Shown one piece after another: positions 31,053-40,604 of a stretch of 64,000 nucleotides of DNA (positions are counted from its first letter, which is position 1; each line of letters begins with the position of its first letter). A model generated the notes under the pieces. It searched no databases and was not told the DNA's origin. It worked only from the letters and a program-made list of their open reading frames with translations. The translations under genes were made by a program, and so were the position numbers. The stretch comes from Synechococcus sp. UW140. Lineage in GTDB: Bacteria > Cyanobacteriota > Cyanobacteriia > PCC-6307 > Cyanobiaceae. The stretch lies in the NCBI GenBank assembly GCA_945860085.1, contig CAMAPJ010000001.1, positions 49,773 to 113,772 on the forward strand, read 5' to 3'.

Positions 31053-32120
31053 ATGCCCACGGTTCTAGCCCTCGAAACAAGTTGTGACGAGTCGGCGGCG
31101 GCCGTGGTGCGCGATCAGCGCCCCCTGGCCAGCGCCGTGGCCACCCAGATGGAAGAGCACGCCCGCTTCGGCGGTGTGGTGCCGGAAATTGCTTCCCGAC
31201 GCCATGTCGAGGCCCTGCCCCAGCTGATCGACCAGGTCATGGCCGCAAGCGGTCTCCGCTTCGCGGATCTCGATGGGATTGCGGCCACGGTGACCCCGGG
31301 CCTGGTGGGGGCCCTATTGGTGGGCTCGGTGACCGGCCGCACCCTGGCCCGGCTCCACGGGCTCCCCTACCTGGGGGTGCACCATCTGGAAGGCCACCTC
31401 TGCTCGGTGTACCTGGGCGACCCCCTGCCGCCGGGACCGTTCCTGGTGTTGCTAGTCAGTGGCGGCCATAGCGAACTGATCCGGGTCGATGGCCCCGGGG
31501 CCTACAACCGCCTGGCCCGCAGCCACGATGACGCCGCCGGCGAGGCCTTTGACAAGGTGGCCCGGCTGCTGCAACTGGGGTACCCCGGCGGCCCGGCGAT
31601 CCAGGCAGCGGCCGCGGGCGGCCAGGCCGATCGCTTCCCCTTGCCGAAGGGTCGGGTGTCCCGGCCCGAGGGGGGGTTCCATCCCTATGACTTCAGCTTC
31701 AGTGGCCTCAAGACCGCCATGGTGCGTCTGGTGGCCGAGCAGCAACGGCAGGCCGATGGGGCCGGCACGGCCCTGCCAGTGGCCGACCTAGCCGCCAGTT
31801 TCGAGCAGGTGGTAGCCGATGTCCTGGTGGAGCGCACCTGCCGCTGCGCCCAGGACCAGGGGCTCAAGACCCTGGTCCTGGTGGGCGGGGTGGCGGCCAA
31901 CCAGCGCCTGCGCAGCCTGCTGGCCGCGCGCTGCCAGGCCCTGGGCCTGGACTGGCGCGCGGCGCCGCTGGCCTACTGCACCGACAACGCCGCCATGATC
32001 GGCGTGGCGGCCGAGCAGCGGCTCCTGGCCGGCGGCCAGAGCGCGATCGAGCTGGCGGTGGCGCCCCGTTGGCCCCTGGGCGAGGCCCTGGCCCTTTATG
32101 GCCAGCAGAACCCCTTCTGA
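31053..32120 (+). CDS. tsaD: tRNA N6-threonylcarbamoyladenosine transferase TsaD
   Basis: 355 residues. The ASKHA-fold ATPase motif [15 protein letters not shown], metal-binding [28 protein letters not shown] and [10 protein letters not shown] are all present, plus [13 protein letters not shown] and [12 protein letters not shown] at the C-terminus. It transfers the threonylcarbamoyl group to A37 of ANN-decoding tRNAs, as part of the TsaBDE complex. The ATG at 31053 begins the conserved sequence. It is followed by the hli gene after 36 bp on the same strand. Confidence 0.97.
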   Translation: MPTVLALETSCDESAAAVVRDQRPLASAVATQMEEHARFGGVVPEIASRRHVEALPQLIDQVMAASGLRFADLDGIAATVTPGLVGALLVGSVTGRTLARLHGLPYLGVHHLEGHLCSVYLGDPLPPGPFLVLLVSGGHSELIRVDGPGAYNRLARSHDDAAGEAFDKVARLLQLGYPGGPAIQAAAAGGQADRFPLPKGRVSRPEGGFHPYDFSFSGLKTAMVRLVAEQQRQADGAGTALPVADLAASFEQVVADVLVERTCRCAQDQGLKTLVLVGGVAANQRLRSLLAARCQALGLDWRAAPLAYCTDNAAMIGVAAEQRLLAGGQSAIELAVAPRWPLGEALALYGQQNPF

Positions 32121-32156
32121 AACTTCTATGGTGCGACGACTCTCGCGGTCGCTGCC

Positions 32157-32396
32157 ATGGCTCCAGCACCCAACACCGGAACCCAGCTGAAACCCGGCCT
32201 TGATGGCTCCCTTGGCACGTCCCTGCAGGGCGATGTCGAAATCGTTGAGGTGGGCCGCGAAGAAATGAACGCCTGGAAACGGGGATTCACACCCCAGGCC
32301 GAGATCTGGAATGGCCGACTGGCCATGCTCGGCCTTTCCGTCGGCTTGGGGGTTCTGATCCTCGGCCGGCTGGTGGCCTCACTGACGGCCGCGTAG
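32157..32396 (+). CDS. High-light-inducible (Hli/Scp) protein
   Basis: 79 residues. The C-terminal helix carries the chlorophyll a/b-binding-like motif AEIWNGRLAMLGLSVGLGV, with the E-x-x-N-G-R-x-A-M pattern that binds chlorophyll in Hli proteins. The first 35 residues form a soluble N-terminus. Hli proteins protect photosystem II or pigment assembly under high light. The 3' end overlaps the convergent pilT gene by 18 bp. Confidence 0.93.
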   Translation: MAPAPNTGTQLKPGLDGSLGTSLQGDVEIVEVGREEMNAWKRGFTPQAEIWNGRLAMLGLSVGLGVLILGRLVASLTAA

Positions 32397-33590
32397 GGCC
32401 TGCCGCAGTTCCTCCGGCTTGAGGCTCTGGGCCAGGGCGTCATCGGTCTCGACCCGCCCCTCCTGCACGAGGCGCAACAGGGCCTGGTTGATCGTTTGCA
32501 TGCCTTCGAACATGCTGCGCTCCATGATGTCCTCAATCGAGTTGAGATCGCCAGCCTGGATGTAATCCTTGCAGGCATCATCGTTTATCAATATATCATG
32601 GAAGGCGGCTCGTTTGCCGTCTTTTGTCTTCACCAAACCCTGGGCAACAACCCCAACCAAGGATTCGGCGACGGACTTGCGCATCGACTCCTGCTCGTTC
32701 GGCGGGAACATGCCCACCATCCGCTCAACAGTGCGCACTGCCGAATTCGTGTGCATCGTGCCAAAGACTAAGTGGCCCGTTTGATTCGCCTCTAGGGCAC
32801 TATTGAGGGTTTCCTGGTCCCGTATCTCACCGATCAAAATCACATCGGGATCTTCACGCAAGGCGGCGCGGAGGGCCGAGTGGAAGGAATCGGTGTTAGT
32901 ACCTACCTCGCGGTGGCGAATCAGGGATTTGTGACTTTGATGCACAAACTCCACAGGGTCTTCAATCGTGATGATATGGCGGCTCATATTGCGATTGATC
33001 CAATCAATCATTGCCGCCAGGGTGGTGCTTTTACCAGAGCCAGTTGGACCGGTGACCAGGACCAGACCCTTAGGCCTGGTACAGAAGTGGGGCAGGGAGG
33101 CCGGCAAATTGAGCTCCTCCAGGCTGGCAATCTGGTTGGGGATCAGCCGCAGCACCATCGCCTGGCCCCGCAGGGTTTCCATCAGGTTGATCCGCACCCG
33201 CACAAAGCGGAAGGCATGGGAGCCGTCGAACTCCCTCTTGCGCTGAAACACCTCGATCTGGCCCTGGTCCAGCATCTCCTCAATCCAGCGCCGGAAGGTG
33301 GCCGTGTCAGTGATCGGCCAACCGGTTTGGATGATGTCGCCGCGAAAACGGTAGCGGGGCTCCTCACCGACTCCGAGATGAACATCGGTGTAATTGTGGT
33401 CAGAAGCAATGCGCACAATCGCTTCGAGATCTCCTGGTATCGGACAACTGACCAAGCCAACCGAAAGGTCCTGCACTGTCCTAGGGCCGGAGAAACTGCT
33501 GGGTTCTCCCGGCGGAGGGGGCGGTGGACTGACGTGAACAGAATGCGCTGGCAAGATGAAATTTCGGTTAAAGGGATCTACTTCGGTCAT
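32379..33590 (-). CDS. pilT: PilT-type retraction ATPase (type IV pilus/secretion ATPase)
   Basis: 403 residues. Walker A GPTGSGKSTTLAAMIDW, Asp box IITIEDPVEFVH, Walker B VILIGEIRDQET and His box TGHLVFGTMHTNSAVRTVERM are intact. A PilT-like AIRALIRED element is represented by LRAALREDPD. It powers retraction of type IV pili, the basis of twitching and DNA uptake. A 45-residue Pro-rich N-terminus precedes the N-terminal PAS-like domain. No other pilus genes are nearby, and cyanobacteria often carry several pilT paralogues, so this could be a pilT2-type protein. An AT-rich -10-like box lies about 20 bp upstream. Confidence 0.9.
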   Translation of the reverse strand: MTEVDPFNRNFILPAHSVHVSPPPPPPGEPSSFSGPRTVQDLSVGLVSCPIPGDLEAIVRIASDHNYTDVHLGVGEEPRYRFRGDIIQTGWPITDTATFRRWIEEMLDQGQIEVFQRKREFDGSHAFRFVRVRINLMETLRGQAMVLRLIPNQIASLEELNLPASLPHFCTRPKGLVLVTGPTGSGKSTTLAAMIDWINRNMSRHIITIEDPVEFVHQSHKSLIRHREVGTNTDSFHSALRAALREDPDVILIGEIRDQETLNSALEANQTGHLVFGTMHTNSAVRTVERMVGMFPPNEQESMRKSVAESLVGVVAQGLVKTKDGKRAAFHDILINDDACKDYIQAGDLNSIEDIMERSMFEGMQTINQALLRLVQEGRVETDDALAQSLKPEELRQALRGRQ

Positions 33591-33610
33591 CGCGTAAGTC
33601 GGCCCAGTTT

Positions 33611-33620
33611 TTATAATTTA
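33611..33620 (-). promoter_or_regulatory. Possible -10 element for pilT
   Basis: The minus-strand sequence TAAATTATAA is AT-rich in an otherwise GC-rich interval, about 21 bp before the pilT start. TATAAT reads on the plus strand at 33612-33617, so it could instead serve wecB. No clear -35 hexamer is evident for either. Confidence 0.35.
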
Positions 33621-33690
33621 ACGCGACAGCGGGGCCCTTTTGGTATCGCAGGAGCCACCTCCTTAGGATCAGGCTGGATGCATCGCTGCC

Positions 33691-34827
33691 TTGAAAGCCC
33701 CCCACCAGATCTGCATCGTGCTGGGAACCCGGCCCGAGGCCATCAAGCTGGCGCCGGTAATCCAGGCCTTCCAGCGGGCCGAAGGCATCCAGACCCGGCT
33801 GGTGCTCACGGGCCAGCACCGGGAGATGGTCAACCAGGTGATGGAGCTGTTTGGCCTCAGCCCCGACCGTGACCTGGCCCTGATGGCCCCCAAGCAGACC
33901 CTCACCCATGTGACCTGCGCCGCCCTGCAGGGCCTGAGCCAGGAATTCGAGGAATTCCCCCCCGACCTAGTGCTGGTGCAGGGAGACACCACCACCGCTT
34001 TTGCTGCGGCCCTGGCCGCCTTCTACGCCCAGATCCCGGTGGGCCATGTCGAAGCCGGCCTGCGCACGGACAACCTCTTTGATCCCTTCCCGGAGGAGGC
34101 CAACCGGCGACTGATCTCCCAGGTGGCCCTGCTCCATTTCGCCCCTACCCCCGTGGCAGCGGCCAACCTGCAGGCCTCGGGGGTGGTCGGGGAGGTGCTG
34201 GTCACCGGCAACACGGTGATCGATGCCCTGCTGCTCACCGCCGCCTCAGCACCGACCTACCACTTGCCTGGCCTCGACTGGGAACAGCAGCGGGTGATCC
34301 TGGCCACGGTGCACCGCCGCGAGAACTGGGGCGAGCGGCTCGAAGAGATCGGCCGGGGCTTCCTGGAGGTGCTGGAGCGTTTCCCCGACACGGCCCTGCT
34401 GCTGCCCTTGCACCGCAATCCCACCGTGCGCGAACCGCTCACCGCCCTGCTCGGCAACCACCCCCGCGCCTTCCTGACCGAGCCGCTCGATTACGACCAG
34501 CTGGTGGCGGCGATGCGCGGCTGCACCCTGTTGCTCTCCGATTCCGGTGGCCTGCAGGAGGAAGCCCCCGCCCTGGGCAAACCGGTGCTGGTGCTGCGGC
34601 GCACCACCGAGCGGCCCGAGGCCGTCGATGCGGGCACCGCCCGGTTGATCGGCACGGCCAGCGCCGACATCCTGCGCGAAACGGCGCGGTTGCTCGAGGA
34701 TCCGGCCGCCTACGGGGCCATGGCCCGGGCCCACAATCCCTTTGGCGATGGCCAGGCCAGTGGCCGGATTGTGGAGGCCAGCCGCCGCTTCCTCGACCAG
34801 CGCCGCTCCGCCGCTCCCGCCAGCTGA
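33691..34827 (+). CDS. wecB: UDP-N-acetylglucosamine 2-epimerase (non-hydrolysing)
   Basis: 378 residues. The N-terminal ICIVLGTRPEAIKLAPVIQ, VQGDTTTAFAAAL, GHVEAGLRT, FPEEANRRL, VHRRENWGERL and SDSGGLQEEAP are the classical motifs of this family. It converts UDP-GlcNAc to UDP-ManNAc for surface polysaccharides. The start is a TTG at 33691, as no closer ATG is in frame and homology begins two or three residues later. A weak A/T-rich promoter-like region lies upstream. Confidence 0.95.
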   Translation: MKAPHQICIVLGTRPEAIKLAPVIQAFQRAEGIQTRLVLTGQHREMVNQVMELFGLSPDRDLALMAPKQTLTHVTCAALQGLSQEFEEFPPDLVLVQGDTTTAFAAALAAFYAQIPVGHVEAGLRTDNLFDPFPEEANRRLISQVALLHFAPTPVAAANLQASGVVGEVLVTGNTVIDALLLTAASAPTYHLPGLDWEQQRVILATVHRRENWGERLEEIGRGFLEVLERFPDTALLLPLHRNPTVREPLTALLGNHPRAFLTEPLDYDQLVAAMRGCTLLLSDSGGLQEEAPALGKPVLVLRRTTERPEAVDAGTARLIGTASADILRETARLLEDPAAYGAMARAHNPFGDGQASGRIVEASRRFLDQRRSAAPAS

Positions 34828-34858
34828 GCAGCTGAACTAGTACATGTCTGAGCCCCCC

Positions 34859-36058
34859 CTAGCCCTTGCCGCGGTCTTTCTTGGCCCAAGGCGGCAGGTC
34901 GATGAAAACCGGCACCCCGGGCTTGAGGCCGGAGATGATCTGGGTGTCGCGGCCACTGCTAGAGCCGAGGGTGACGGGCTGGAAGGTGGGCTGGTTGCCC
35001 TTGCCCACCAGCAGCACTCCCGGTTTGCCCTCCTCGGTCACCACCGCCACGGTGGGAACGAGGGTGCGGACTGAGAGAACGCCGGTGTTGAAGTCGATGT
35101 CGGCGGTCATGCCGATGCGCAATTGGGGAGGGCGCTCCAGCAGGGTCAACTTCACCTGGAAAGACGTGACGTTGTTGAGCTTCTCGGCCCGGGGGGCGAT
35201 TTGCCGCACCCGGGCGGCAAAGCGGCGGTCCGGGAAGGCATCGAGGCGCACTGCCGCTCCCTGGCCGACCCGCAGGCGACCGATGTCGCTTTCGGGCACC
35301 TTGGCCACCGCCTCGAGGCCCTGGGCCAGTTCCACCACCGAGGAACTGGTCGCCCCGGCCGTGGCCGAGGCCGTGGTGGTGGGGGTGACAAAGGCGCCGG
35401 GATCGGCGTAGCGGGCCGTGATCACGCCGGAGAAGGGCGCCCGCACGGTCAATTCACCAAGTTCAATCTGGCGCTGCTGAAGGCGGTCCTGGGCCGCCCG
35501 CGCGGTTTCGAGATCGACCCGGTATGTGTTGCGGATCCGTTCAAAATCATTGAGGCTGATCGCCTGCTGGCGGTAGAGCCCCTGGTTACGCGCCAGTTCC
35601 TGCTGACTACGTTGCATCTGCTGCTGGGCGCCGCGTAACAGGGCCTGAAGCTCCTCGATGCGATCGCGCAGGTCGCCGCTGTCCATCAGGGCGATCGGCT
35701 GGCCGGCCACCACCGAGTCGCCCTCCTCGACAAACAACTGGATCAGCAGGCCCTGGCGCTTGGGGCTGACGTTGACGCGGCGGAAAGCCTCCAGCTGGCC
35801 GCTGGCCGTGACGACGCCGGGAAGGCTGCCCAACCGCGCCGTCACCGTGTATGTAGCCAGGGCCTTGACCTGGGCAGAGCGCTTGCTGGCCGACAGCCAG
35901 TACCCTCCACCCGCCAGCAGCAGGGCGGTGACTCCCAGACCCAACCAGAGGCGACGCCGGGCCAGCCAGCGGGGCCGGCTCTTGGGGCTGGCCTGGAGCG
36001 GGCTGGCGTCGGGTCCTGCCGGCAAGGGCTCCCTGATGGGGGGGGCGGCATTAGGCAT
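34859..36058 (-). CDS. HlyD/RND-type membrane-fusion protein
   Basis: About 399 residues. An N-terminal membrane anchor (about 33-55) follows a Pro/Arg-rich stretch. A biotinyl-lipoyl-like half (VSPKRQGLLIQLFVEEGDSVVAGQPIA), a coiled-coil hairpin (about 115-175), then a second half (ELTVRAPFSGVITARYADPGAFV) and beta-barrel follow. This plan is that of MacA/HlyD-type adaptors for tripartite efflux or ABC exporters. No partner pump is next to it. ATG at 36058 is chosen because upstream residues lack homology. It is divergent from ychF. Confidence 0.88.
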   Translation of the reverse strand: MPNAAPPIREPLPAGPDASPLQASPKSRPRWLARRRLWLGLGVTALLLAGGGYWLSASKRSAQVKALATYTVTARLGSLPGVVTASGQLEAFRRVNVSPKRQGLLIQLFVEEGDSVVAGQPIALMDSGDLRDRIEELQALLRGAQQQMQRSQQELARNQGLYRQQAISLNDFERIRNTYRVDLETARAAQDRLQQRQIELGELTVRAPFSGVITARYADPGAFVTPTTTASATAGATSSSVVELAQGLEAVAKVPESDIGRLRVGQGAAVRLDAFPDRRFAARVRQIAPRAEKLNNVTSFQVKLTLLERPPQLRIGMTADIDFNTGVLSVRTLVPTVAVVTEEGKPGVLLVGKGNQPTFQPVTLGSSSGRDTQIISGLKPGVPVFIDLPPWAKKDRGKG

Positions 36059-36148
36059 GACGACAGGAATGGCCGAACGGGCAACGCAACCACCAGTCTT
36101 CCTGGTCAGCGGCGAAACCGCGCGCACCTGCGCGGATAGATTTCAACC

Positions 36149-37240
36149 ATGCTTAAAGCCGGAATCGTGGGGCTGCCCAATGTGGGCAAATCCACCCTCT
36201 TCAACGCCCTGGTGGCCAACGCCCAGGCCCAGGCGGCCAATTTTCCCTTCTGCACGATCGAGCCCAACGTGGGCGTGGTGGCGGTTCCGGACCCCAGGCT
36301 GGCCAAGCTCTCGGCCATCTCGGGCTCGAAGGAGCTGATCCCCACCCGGGTTGAATTCGTCGACATCGCTGGTCTGGTCCAAGGGGCCAGCCAGGGCGAA
36401 GGCCTAGGCAACAAGTTTCTGGCCACCATCCGCGAAGTGGACGCGATCGTCCATGTGGTCCGCTGCTTCGAGGATGACGACGTCATTCACGTGTCAGGCA
36501 GCGTCGGCCCGGGCCGCGATGCCGAAGTGATCAACCTGGAGCTGGGTCTTGCTGATCTAGCCCAGATCGAGAAGCGCCGCGATCGCCTCAAAAAGCAGGT
36601 GCGCACCAGCAAGGAAGCCCAGATTGAGGACGCCGCCCTGGCGCGCATCCAGGCGGTGCTCGAGGCCGGCGGGGCGGCCCGCAGCGTCAGCCTCAACGAG
36701 GAGGAGGCTCCCTTCGTGCGGCTGCTGGGCCTGATGACGGCCAAGCCGATCATCTACGCCACCAACGTCAGCGAAGACGACCTGGCCGGCGGTAATGCCT
36801 GGGTCGAGGAGGTGGCCGCCCTGGCCACCCGGGAAGGGGCCGAAACCGTGCGGATCTCAGCCCAGGTGGAGGCGGAGCTGGTGGAGTTGGGGGACGAGGA
36901 GCGGCTCGCCTACCTGGAGGGCCTGGGCGTGAGCGAGGGCGGCCTGCAGAGCCTGATCGCCGCCACCTACCGGCTGCTCGGCCTGCGCACCTACTTCACC
37001 ACCGGCGAAAAGGAAACCCGCGCCTGGACCATCCAGGCCGGCATGACCGCTCCCCAGGCCGCCGGCGTGATTCACACCGATTTCGAGCGCGGGTTCATCC
37101 GCGCCCAGACCGTGAGCTACAGCCAGCTGCTTGAAGCGGGCTCGCTCGCCGAAGCGCGCAACCGGGGCTGGCTGCGCAGCGAGGGCAAGGAGTATGTGGT
37201 AGCAGAAGGGGATGTGATGGAGTTTTTGTTTAATGTCTAA
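36149..37240 (+). CDS. ychF: Redox-/ribosome-associated ATPase YchF (Obg family)
   Basis: 363 residues. G1 [15 protein letters not shown]2/G3 [11 protein letters not shown] and [24 protein letters not shown], the NVSE variant of G4, and the C-terminal TGS region ending in MEFLFNV are all intact. YchF is an ATPase rather than GTPase and binds the ribosome. The last 13 codons (GTA GCA GAA ... TTT TTG TTT AAT GTC TAA) use codons rare in the rest of the gene. This is consistent with the 3' end having been replaced by an integrating element that begins here. Confidence 0.96.
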   Translation: MLKAGIVGLPNVGKSTLFNALVANAQAQAANFPFCTIEPNVGVVAVPDPRLAKLSAISGSKELIPTRVEFVDIAGLVQGASQGEGLGNKFLATIREVDAIVHVVRCFEDDDVIHVSGSVGPGRDAEVINLELGLADLAQIEKRRDRLKKQVRTSKEAQIEDAALARIQAVLEAGGAARSVSLNEEEAPFVRLLGLMTAKPIIYATNVSEDDLAGGNAWVEEVAALATREGAETVRISAQVEAELVELGDEERLAYLEGLGVSEGGLQSLIAATYRLLGLRTYFTTGEKETRAWTIQAGMTAPQAAGVIHTDFERGFIRAQTVSYSQLLEAGSLAEARNRGWLRSEGKEYVVAEGDVMEFLFNV

Positions 37241-37241
37241 G
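37220..37241 (+). repeat. Putative left attachment site (attL), 3' end of ychF
   Basis: The 22 bp spanning the last codons and stop of ychF match 18 of 22 bases of 44536-44557. The longest exact match is TTTGTTTAA (37225-37233). It lies immediately before the integrase gene. See the copy at 44536. Confidence 0.65.
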
Positions 37242-37345
37242 ATTCAGTCATAGCAAGGGTTTTGGGGGACAAAAAAGGACCTTGTCCAACATTTGTCCAA
37301 CAAGTTGGGGGTAGGCTGGGCCCTGTTTGGGGCTTCCCTTAGGCC

Positions 37346-38725
37346 ATGCCCAAGATTCTCCTGAGCGCAAAGGTGCTCGATGGGCTGGCCGAGGTCGTGG
37401 CTTTCGAGCGGGACCCAACGGCTTTTTTCCTGCGGGTCTACATGCCCGAGACCAGGGCCTACTCATGCAGGCGCATCCAATCAGCTAGCACCCTCTCCGA
37501 GGCCCAGGGGAATGCGGCGGCGCTCTACCGGCAGTTCATGCAGCCGGGACCAGCCTCAGGTCCTAGAAGGGGCACTAAACCAGGTACCAAGCTCCGACCC
37601 CGCAAAAACAACATGCGGGAATTGGTGGACCTGTTCTTGGTCCTACAGGAGGCCCGGGTAAAAGCCGGAGAAATTACTCAATTCACTTTGAAGGGAAAAA
37701 GTGAGACTGTTAAGGGGCACCTCCTCGCATTTTGCGATTTACAAGGTGTCGCTTCTTCGCAAGAAATCACGATTGATACTTTCAAAGGGTATACGGTTTA
37801 CCGTTCTCATTCCACGCCAAATACCAAGCGGAAAGAATTGGGACATCTTCGAGAGTTTCTTTCGTTTCTAGCGGAACGTGATGCTTTGAGGCCTGAGGTG
37901 GAGGCCAAGATCCATTTGTTATTGCCGAAAATAAAGAAAACTGGCGAAGACAATATGGCGAACCCCCCAATTGTAGAAGCGGACTGGACGCTTATCGATG
38001 CCATGCTTGAAGTGTGGTGCAATGAAGGACACACTCACCCTAATCGCAGAGTCTTTTACATCCGGCGAATGCTGCAATGTCTTTTTCGCTTCCTGCGTTC
38101 CAGCGGTGTGCGACCAAAGGAAGCAAGAGCCTTTCGCTGGAAGGATATTGAGTTTTCGAGGACGGGGTTCGAATACTTTGAGCATGAAACGAGTCCGCAG
38201 CCTACAAGGATAACCAAGCAGGAATATGAGCGGATGAAGGAATCTGCGGATAAGGGGGCGGTTCTTGATATTGCGGCAGTGCCCAAGGAAATTGTTCTCG
38301 CCCGTGTTCTGAAGAGCAAGAACCGGGTTGTGCGCGAAGTACCATGTGATGCAGCAAAGCTACTAAAGAATTGGCGCGTTATCCAACAAGAATTTTGTCC
38401 GTTGCCCCTCACGGAGGAAAGTCTGGTTTTTTCTGTGCCTGAACGGGACGGGTCGACGCCAGAGTTTTCCCAAAACAACTTTAATATTACGTGGAGGAAA
38501 ATTATTTCAAGGCTTGATGGCAAACTGATTGGACCTGAGCTTTCTCGGGGTCAATACACCCCTTACAGCCTGAGACATTCAAGGGCAATTCACTTGATTG
38601 ATTCTGGCATTGGAGTTTATGAAGCTGCTAAAATGATGGGGCACACTGTAAAGACTTTTGAAACGCACTACGCCCCGTACTTAAGCCGTAAGCGTGGTTT
38701 GGAGCTCGTGACTTCCATCAGCTAG
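37346..38725 (+). CDS. Tyrosine recombinase (phage-type integrase)
   Basis: 459 residues. The N-terminal part (about 1-200) is an arm- and core-binding region. The catalytic domain (about 215-455) has the first Arg in SSGVRPKEARAFRW, YSLRHSRAIHLIDSG containing the second Arg, MGHTVKTFETHYAPYL with the His and the Tyr nucleophile. The usual His before the second Arg is Tyr here (PYSLRHS), a common variation. It sits 105 bp after ychF, the expected place for an integrase beside its attachment site. Codon use differs from neighbouring genes (more AT in the third position). Confidence 0.93.
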   Translation: MPKILLSAKVLDGLAEVVAFERDPTAFFLRVYMPETRAYSCRRIQSASTLSEAQGNAAALYRQFMQPGPASGPRRGTKPGTKLRPRKNNMRELVDLFLVLQEARVKAGEITQFTLKGKSETVKGHLLAFCDLQGVASSQEITIDTFKGYTVYRSHSTPNTKRKELGHLREFLSFLAERDALRPEVEAKIHLLLPKIKKTGEDNMANPPIVEADWTLIDAMLEVWCNEGHTHPNRRVFYIRRMLQCLFRFLRSSGVRPKEARAFRWKDIEFSRTGFEYFEHETSPQPTRITKQEYERMKESADKGAVLDIAAVPKEIVLARVLKSKNRVVREVPCDAAKLLKNWRVIQQEFCPLPLTEESLVFSVPERDGSTPEFSQNNFNITWRKIISRLDGKLIGPELSRGQYTPYSLRHSRAIHLIDSGIGVYEAAKMMGHTVKTFETHYAPYLSRKRGLELVTSIS

Positions 38726-39039
38726 TGGTTCGTTGTTCCTTAGGTAGAAGTCAGGGAATGAGTGGCGGGCTGGGAATCAGTGGAGACGAACCCAAAGCGG
38801 CGAGGGGGTTCGGAAGGCAGCAACCCCAGAGCCTACACAAGGCAAATCAATGTTTGGCCGCGACTTCCGTACGGGCCGAATCTGCTACGCAGGCTGGTTT
38901 CCTTAGGTAGCCCCCTGGTTTGGGTCCCTGTGGACCATGGTCCGTTGTTTCGGACCTGGGGGGGCTTTTGTGGGGCTAAAGGGCCGATCGTGGCCGGTTT
39001 AATCCGGGCTTGCCCTCTTTCTATCGCGAAGGTCTAAAA
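38726..39039. other. Intergenic region downstream of the integrase
   Basis: No convincing gene is seen. It holds a direct repeat TTCCTTAGGTAG (38738 and near 38900) and a perfect 12-bp palindrome GGACCATGGTCC near 38933. It separates the integrase gene from the convergent 333-residue gene. Confidence 0.5.
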
Positions 39040-39086
39040 AACTTACTTACTTAGGTAGGTTGCCTACCAACCAAAGAGAGTAAGTT
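39035..39086 (-). terminator. Hairpin terminator for the 333-residue gene
   Basis: Outer arms AACTTACT (39040-39047) and AGTAAGTT (39079-39086) enclose an inner stem GGTAGG-TTG-CCTACC (39054-39068). On the minus strand the hairpin is followed by a T-run (39035-39040 is an A-run on plus), which fits an intrinsic terminator overlapping the stop codon. Confidence 0.7.
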
Positions 39087-40086
39087 AAACAGGACTAACA
39101 GCGCTAACGACTTCTTTGAGGGCTTCTTGCCAATCCTCATAGGTCCCTTCCATGTTTTCCTTCTTCATCTCGGCATACTTCCTTATGCCCTCGGTAAGCT
39201 GTTCCAAATTCAAAGCTTGGTCATAACTTCGCTTCTTAGTCAAGGCCGGAAACCTAGGGTCGATCGTGTCCACCAACTCAAAACATTCCAACAGTTTTGT
39301 TGTTTCATTGAAAAGCGTGATTGCTTCCTGTATCTCCCGGTGTTCTGGTCTGGTCTTCTGTAGAAAGTAGGCCGTAAGCAAGTAGTCAAACCATCTATTC
39401 GCTGGGTTTATGCTGCTTCCCATCTCTTTAATGTTTCTCCTCGTTGCCTCAACCCCTTCCCCTCTGGCATAGCTCAGCAAATCCTCTACAACCAAAAACG
39501 GTAAATCCGCATCTAGTTCAAGTACTGCCGCCGCTTCTCCAGCTACCTCAACCCACTCGTCGTCTGGGTCTGCATTTCGGTCAACGTCTCTTATGAAGGC
39601 AACGCATTCCTGGTCAAACTCCTCTGCATTTTTGCTCGCTAAAAATGCTTCTATTACTTGTGCCTTTGCGTTCTCGGCCCAATCGAACAAACTCGGGTCA
39701 TCCGCAACTTCACCGTCAAGGTAAGCCCAAAGTTCCTTCACCCGTAGTCGTGTCTTCACCAGTCGTTTCTGTGCCTTGTCGTAGTCACCACCAGGCCTAA
39801 ACACCAAACCATTCGGTGGCTCATTAAACACCTCTGGTAATTCAACCTCAGGCACCGCCACAAGTTTCTCATTCGCCCAGTTGTAAAGATCACCCCAACG
39901 CGAGTGACCCAGGGCCTTTGCTACAACAAGCTTCTCTTTGGCGTAGCTCTCGTTCTCGGCGACCAACTTCCTAACGCTCGCAAGTACCCGACCTCGGTCC
40001 GCACCCTGGCTCGCACCAAGGGCGTCCTTGAGATCGACAAACCAAGCCTCCAAGGCCTTTAACTCATTCTGTGGTAGCAAGCTCAC
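39085..40086 (-). CDS. Unrecognised acidic, largely helical protein in the integrative element
   Basis: 333 residues, not recognised. Sequence is Glu/Asp- and Lys-rich with predicted helices throughout and no signal peptide or membrane segment. Notable local pieces are LGHSRWGDLYNWANEKLV (about 60-77), NRNADPDDEWVEVAGEAAAVL-like acidic centre, and a C-terminal KKRSYDQALNLEQLTEGIRKYAEMKK segment. Its start overlaps the stop of the 93-residue gene upstream by 4 bp (40083-40086, ATGA), so the two are translationally coupled and may act together. A hairpin terminator follows it. No function can be assigned. Confidence 0.7.
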   Translation of the reverse strand: MSLLPQNELKALEAWFVDLKDALGASQGADRGRVLASVRKLVAENESYAKEKLVVAKALGHSRWGDLYNWANEKLVAVPEVELPEVFNEPPNGLVFRPGGDYDKAQKRLVKTRLRVKELWAYLDGEVADDPSLFDWAENAKAQVIEAFLASKNAEEFDQECVAFIRDVDRNADPDDEWVEVAGEAAAVLELDADLPFLVVEDLLSYARGEGVEATRRNIKEMGSSINPANRWFDYLLTAYFLQKTRPEHREIQEAITLFNETTKLLECFELVDTIDPRFPALTKKRSYDQALNLEQLTEGIRKYAEMKKENMEGTYEDWQEALKEVVSAVSPV

Positions 40087-40364
40087 TTCATTACCTCCTT
40101 TACTCGTTTTTCAAGTGCTGGCCTTGTGTGGGCGTATTCAGTTAGCACTAGGGCCTGGGCCAGGTAGAAAGGCACGCCCTCCCTGCGTAGCTGCCCTACC
40201 TCGGCTTCGTGCCGTGTCAGAACAGAACACTCGTCAAAGTAAGGACGGCGTTTTTTACGGCCCAAACCGTAAAAGGGTTCCGGGTTCCGTGCCGGTAGTT
40301 CGAGGCAATTTGCGAGATGTCGCATCGGGTCAAACGCAGACTTCATCTTTCCTGTATCCGTCAT
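40083..40364 (-). CDS. Small unrecognised protein coupled to the 333-residue gene
   Basis: 93 residues, starting MTDTGKMKSAFDPMRHLANC. It contains a basic centre (GLGRKKRRPYFDECS) and a C-terminal helix (EYAHTRPALEKRVKEVMK). There is no membrane segment. ATG at 40364 is preceded by AT-rich DNA. The gene ends in an ATGA overlap with the next gene. A nucleic-acid role is possible from the basic patch but is not shown. Size and pairing resemble two-gene modules such as toxin-antitoxin or regulator-effector pairs, but neither product matches a family I recognise. Confidence 0.6.
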   Translation of the reverse strand: MTDTGKMKSAFDPMRHLANCLELPARNPEPFYGLGRKKRRPYFDECSVLTRHEAEVGQLRREGVPFYLAQALVLTEYAHTRPALEKRVKEVMK

Positions 40365-40604
40365 GATTTAAGTATATGGGGTTTTTACCTGCGTAAACTC
40401 TCCTGCCCCGAGTGGGTCCCTTAGGGACTGGGTCGTTTTTTTAGGAAAGGGGTTCTAATTTCTGGATCAAGCCGCTTGTTGGAGCAAGTGGGTCCACGCC
40501 ATTTTTTTTGGCCGAAAACTCACCAGTCTTTCTTTATATTTTTTAATGTTTTTCTCTATTTTTCGATCCGGCCTTCCCCCCGCAAGAAGCCGCCGAGACC
40601 TCTG

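Noticed and set aside
40416..40443. Hairpin (GTCCC-TTA-GGGAC) followed by a T-run on the plus strand
   Set aside because: It resembles a terminator but no plus-strand gene lies before it, so function is unsupported.
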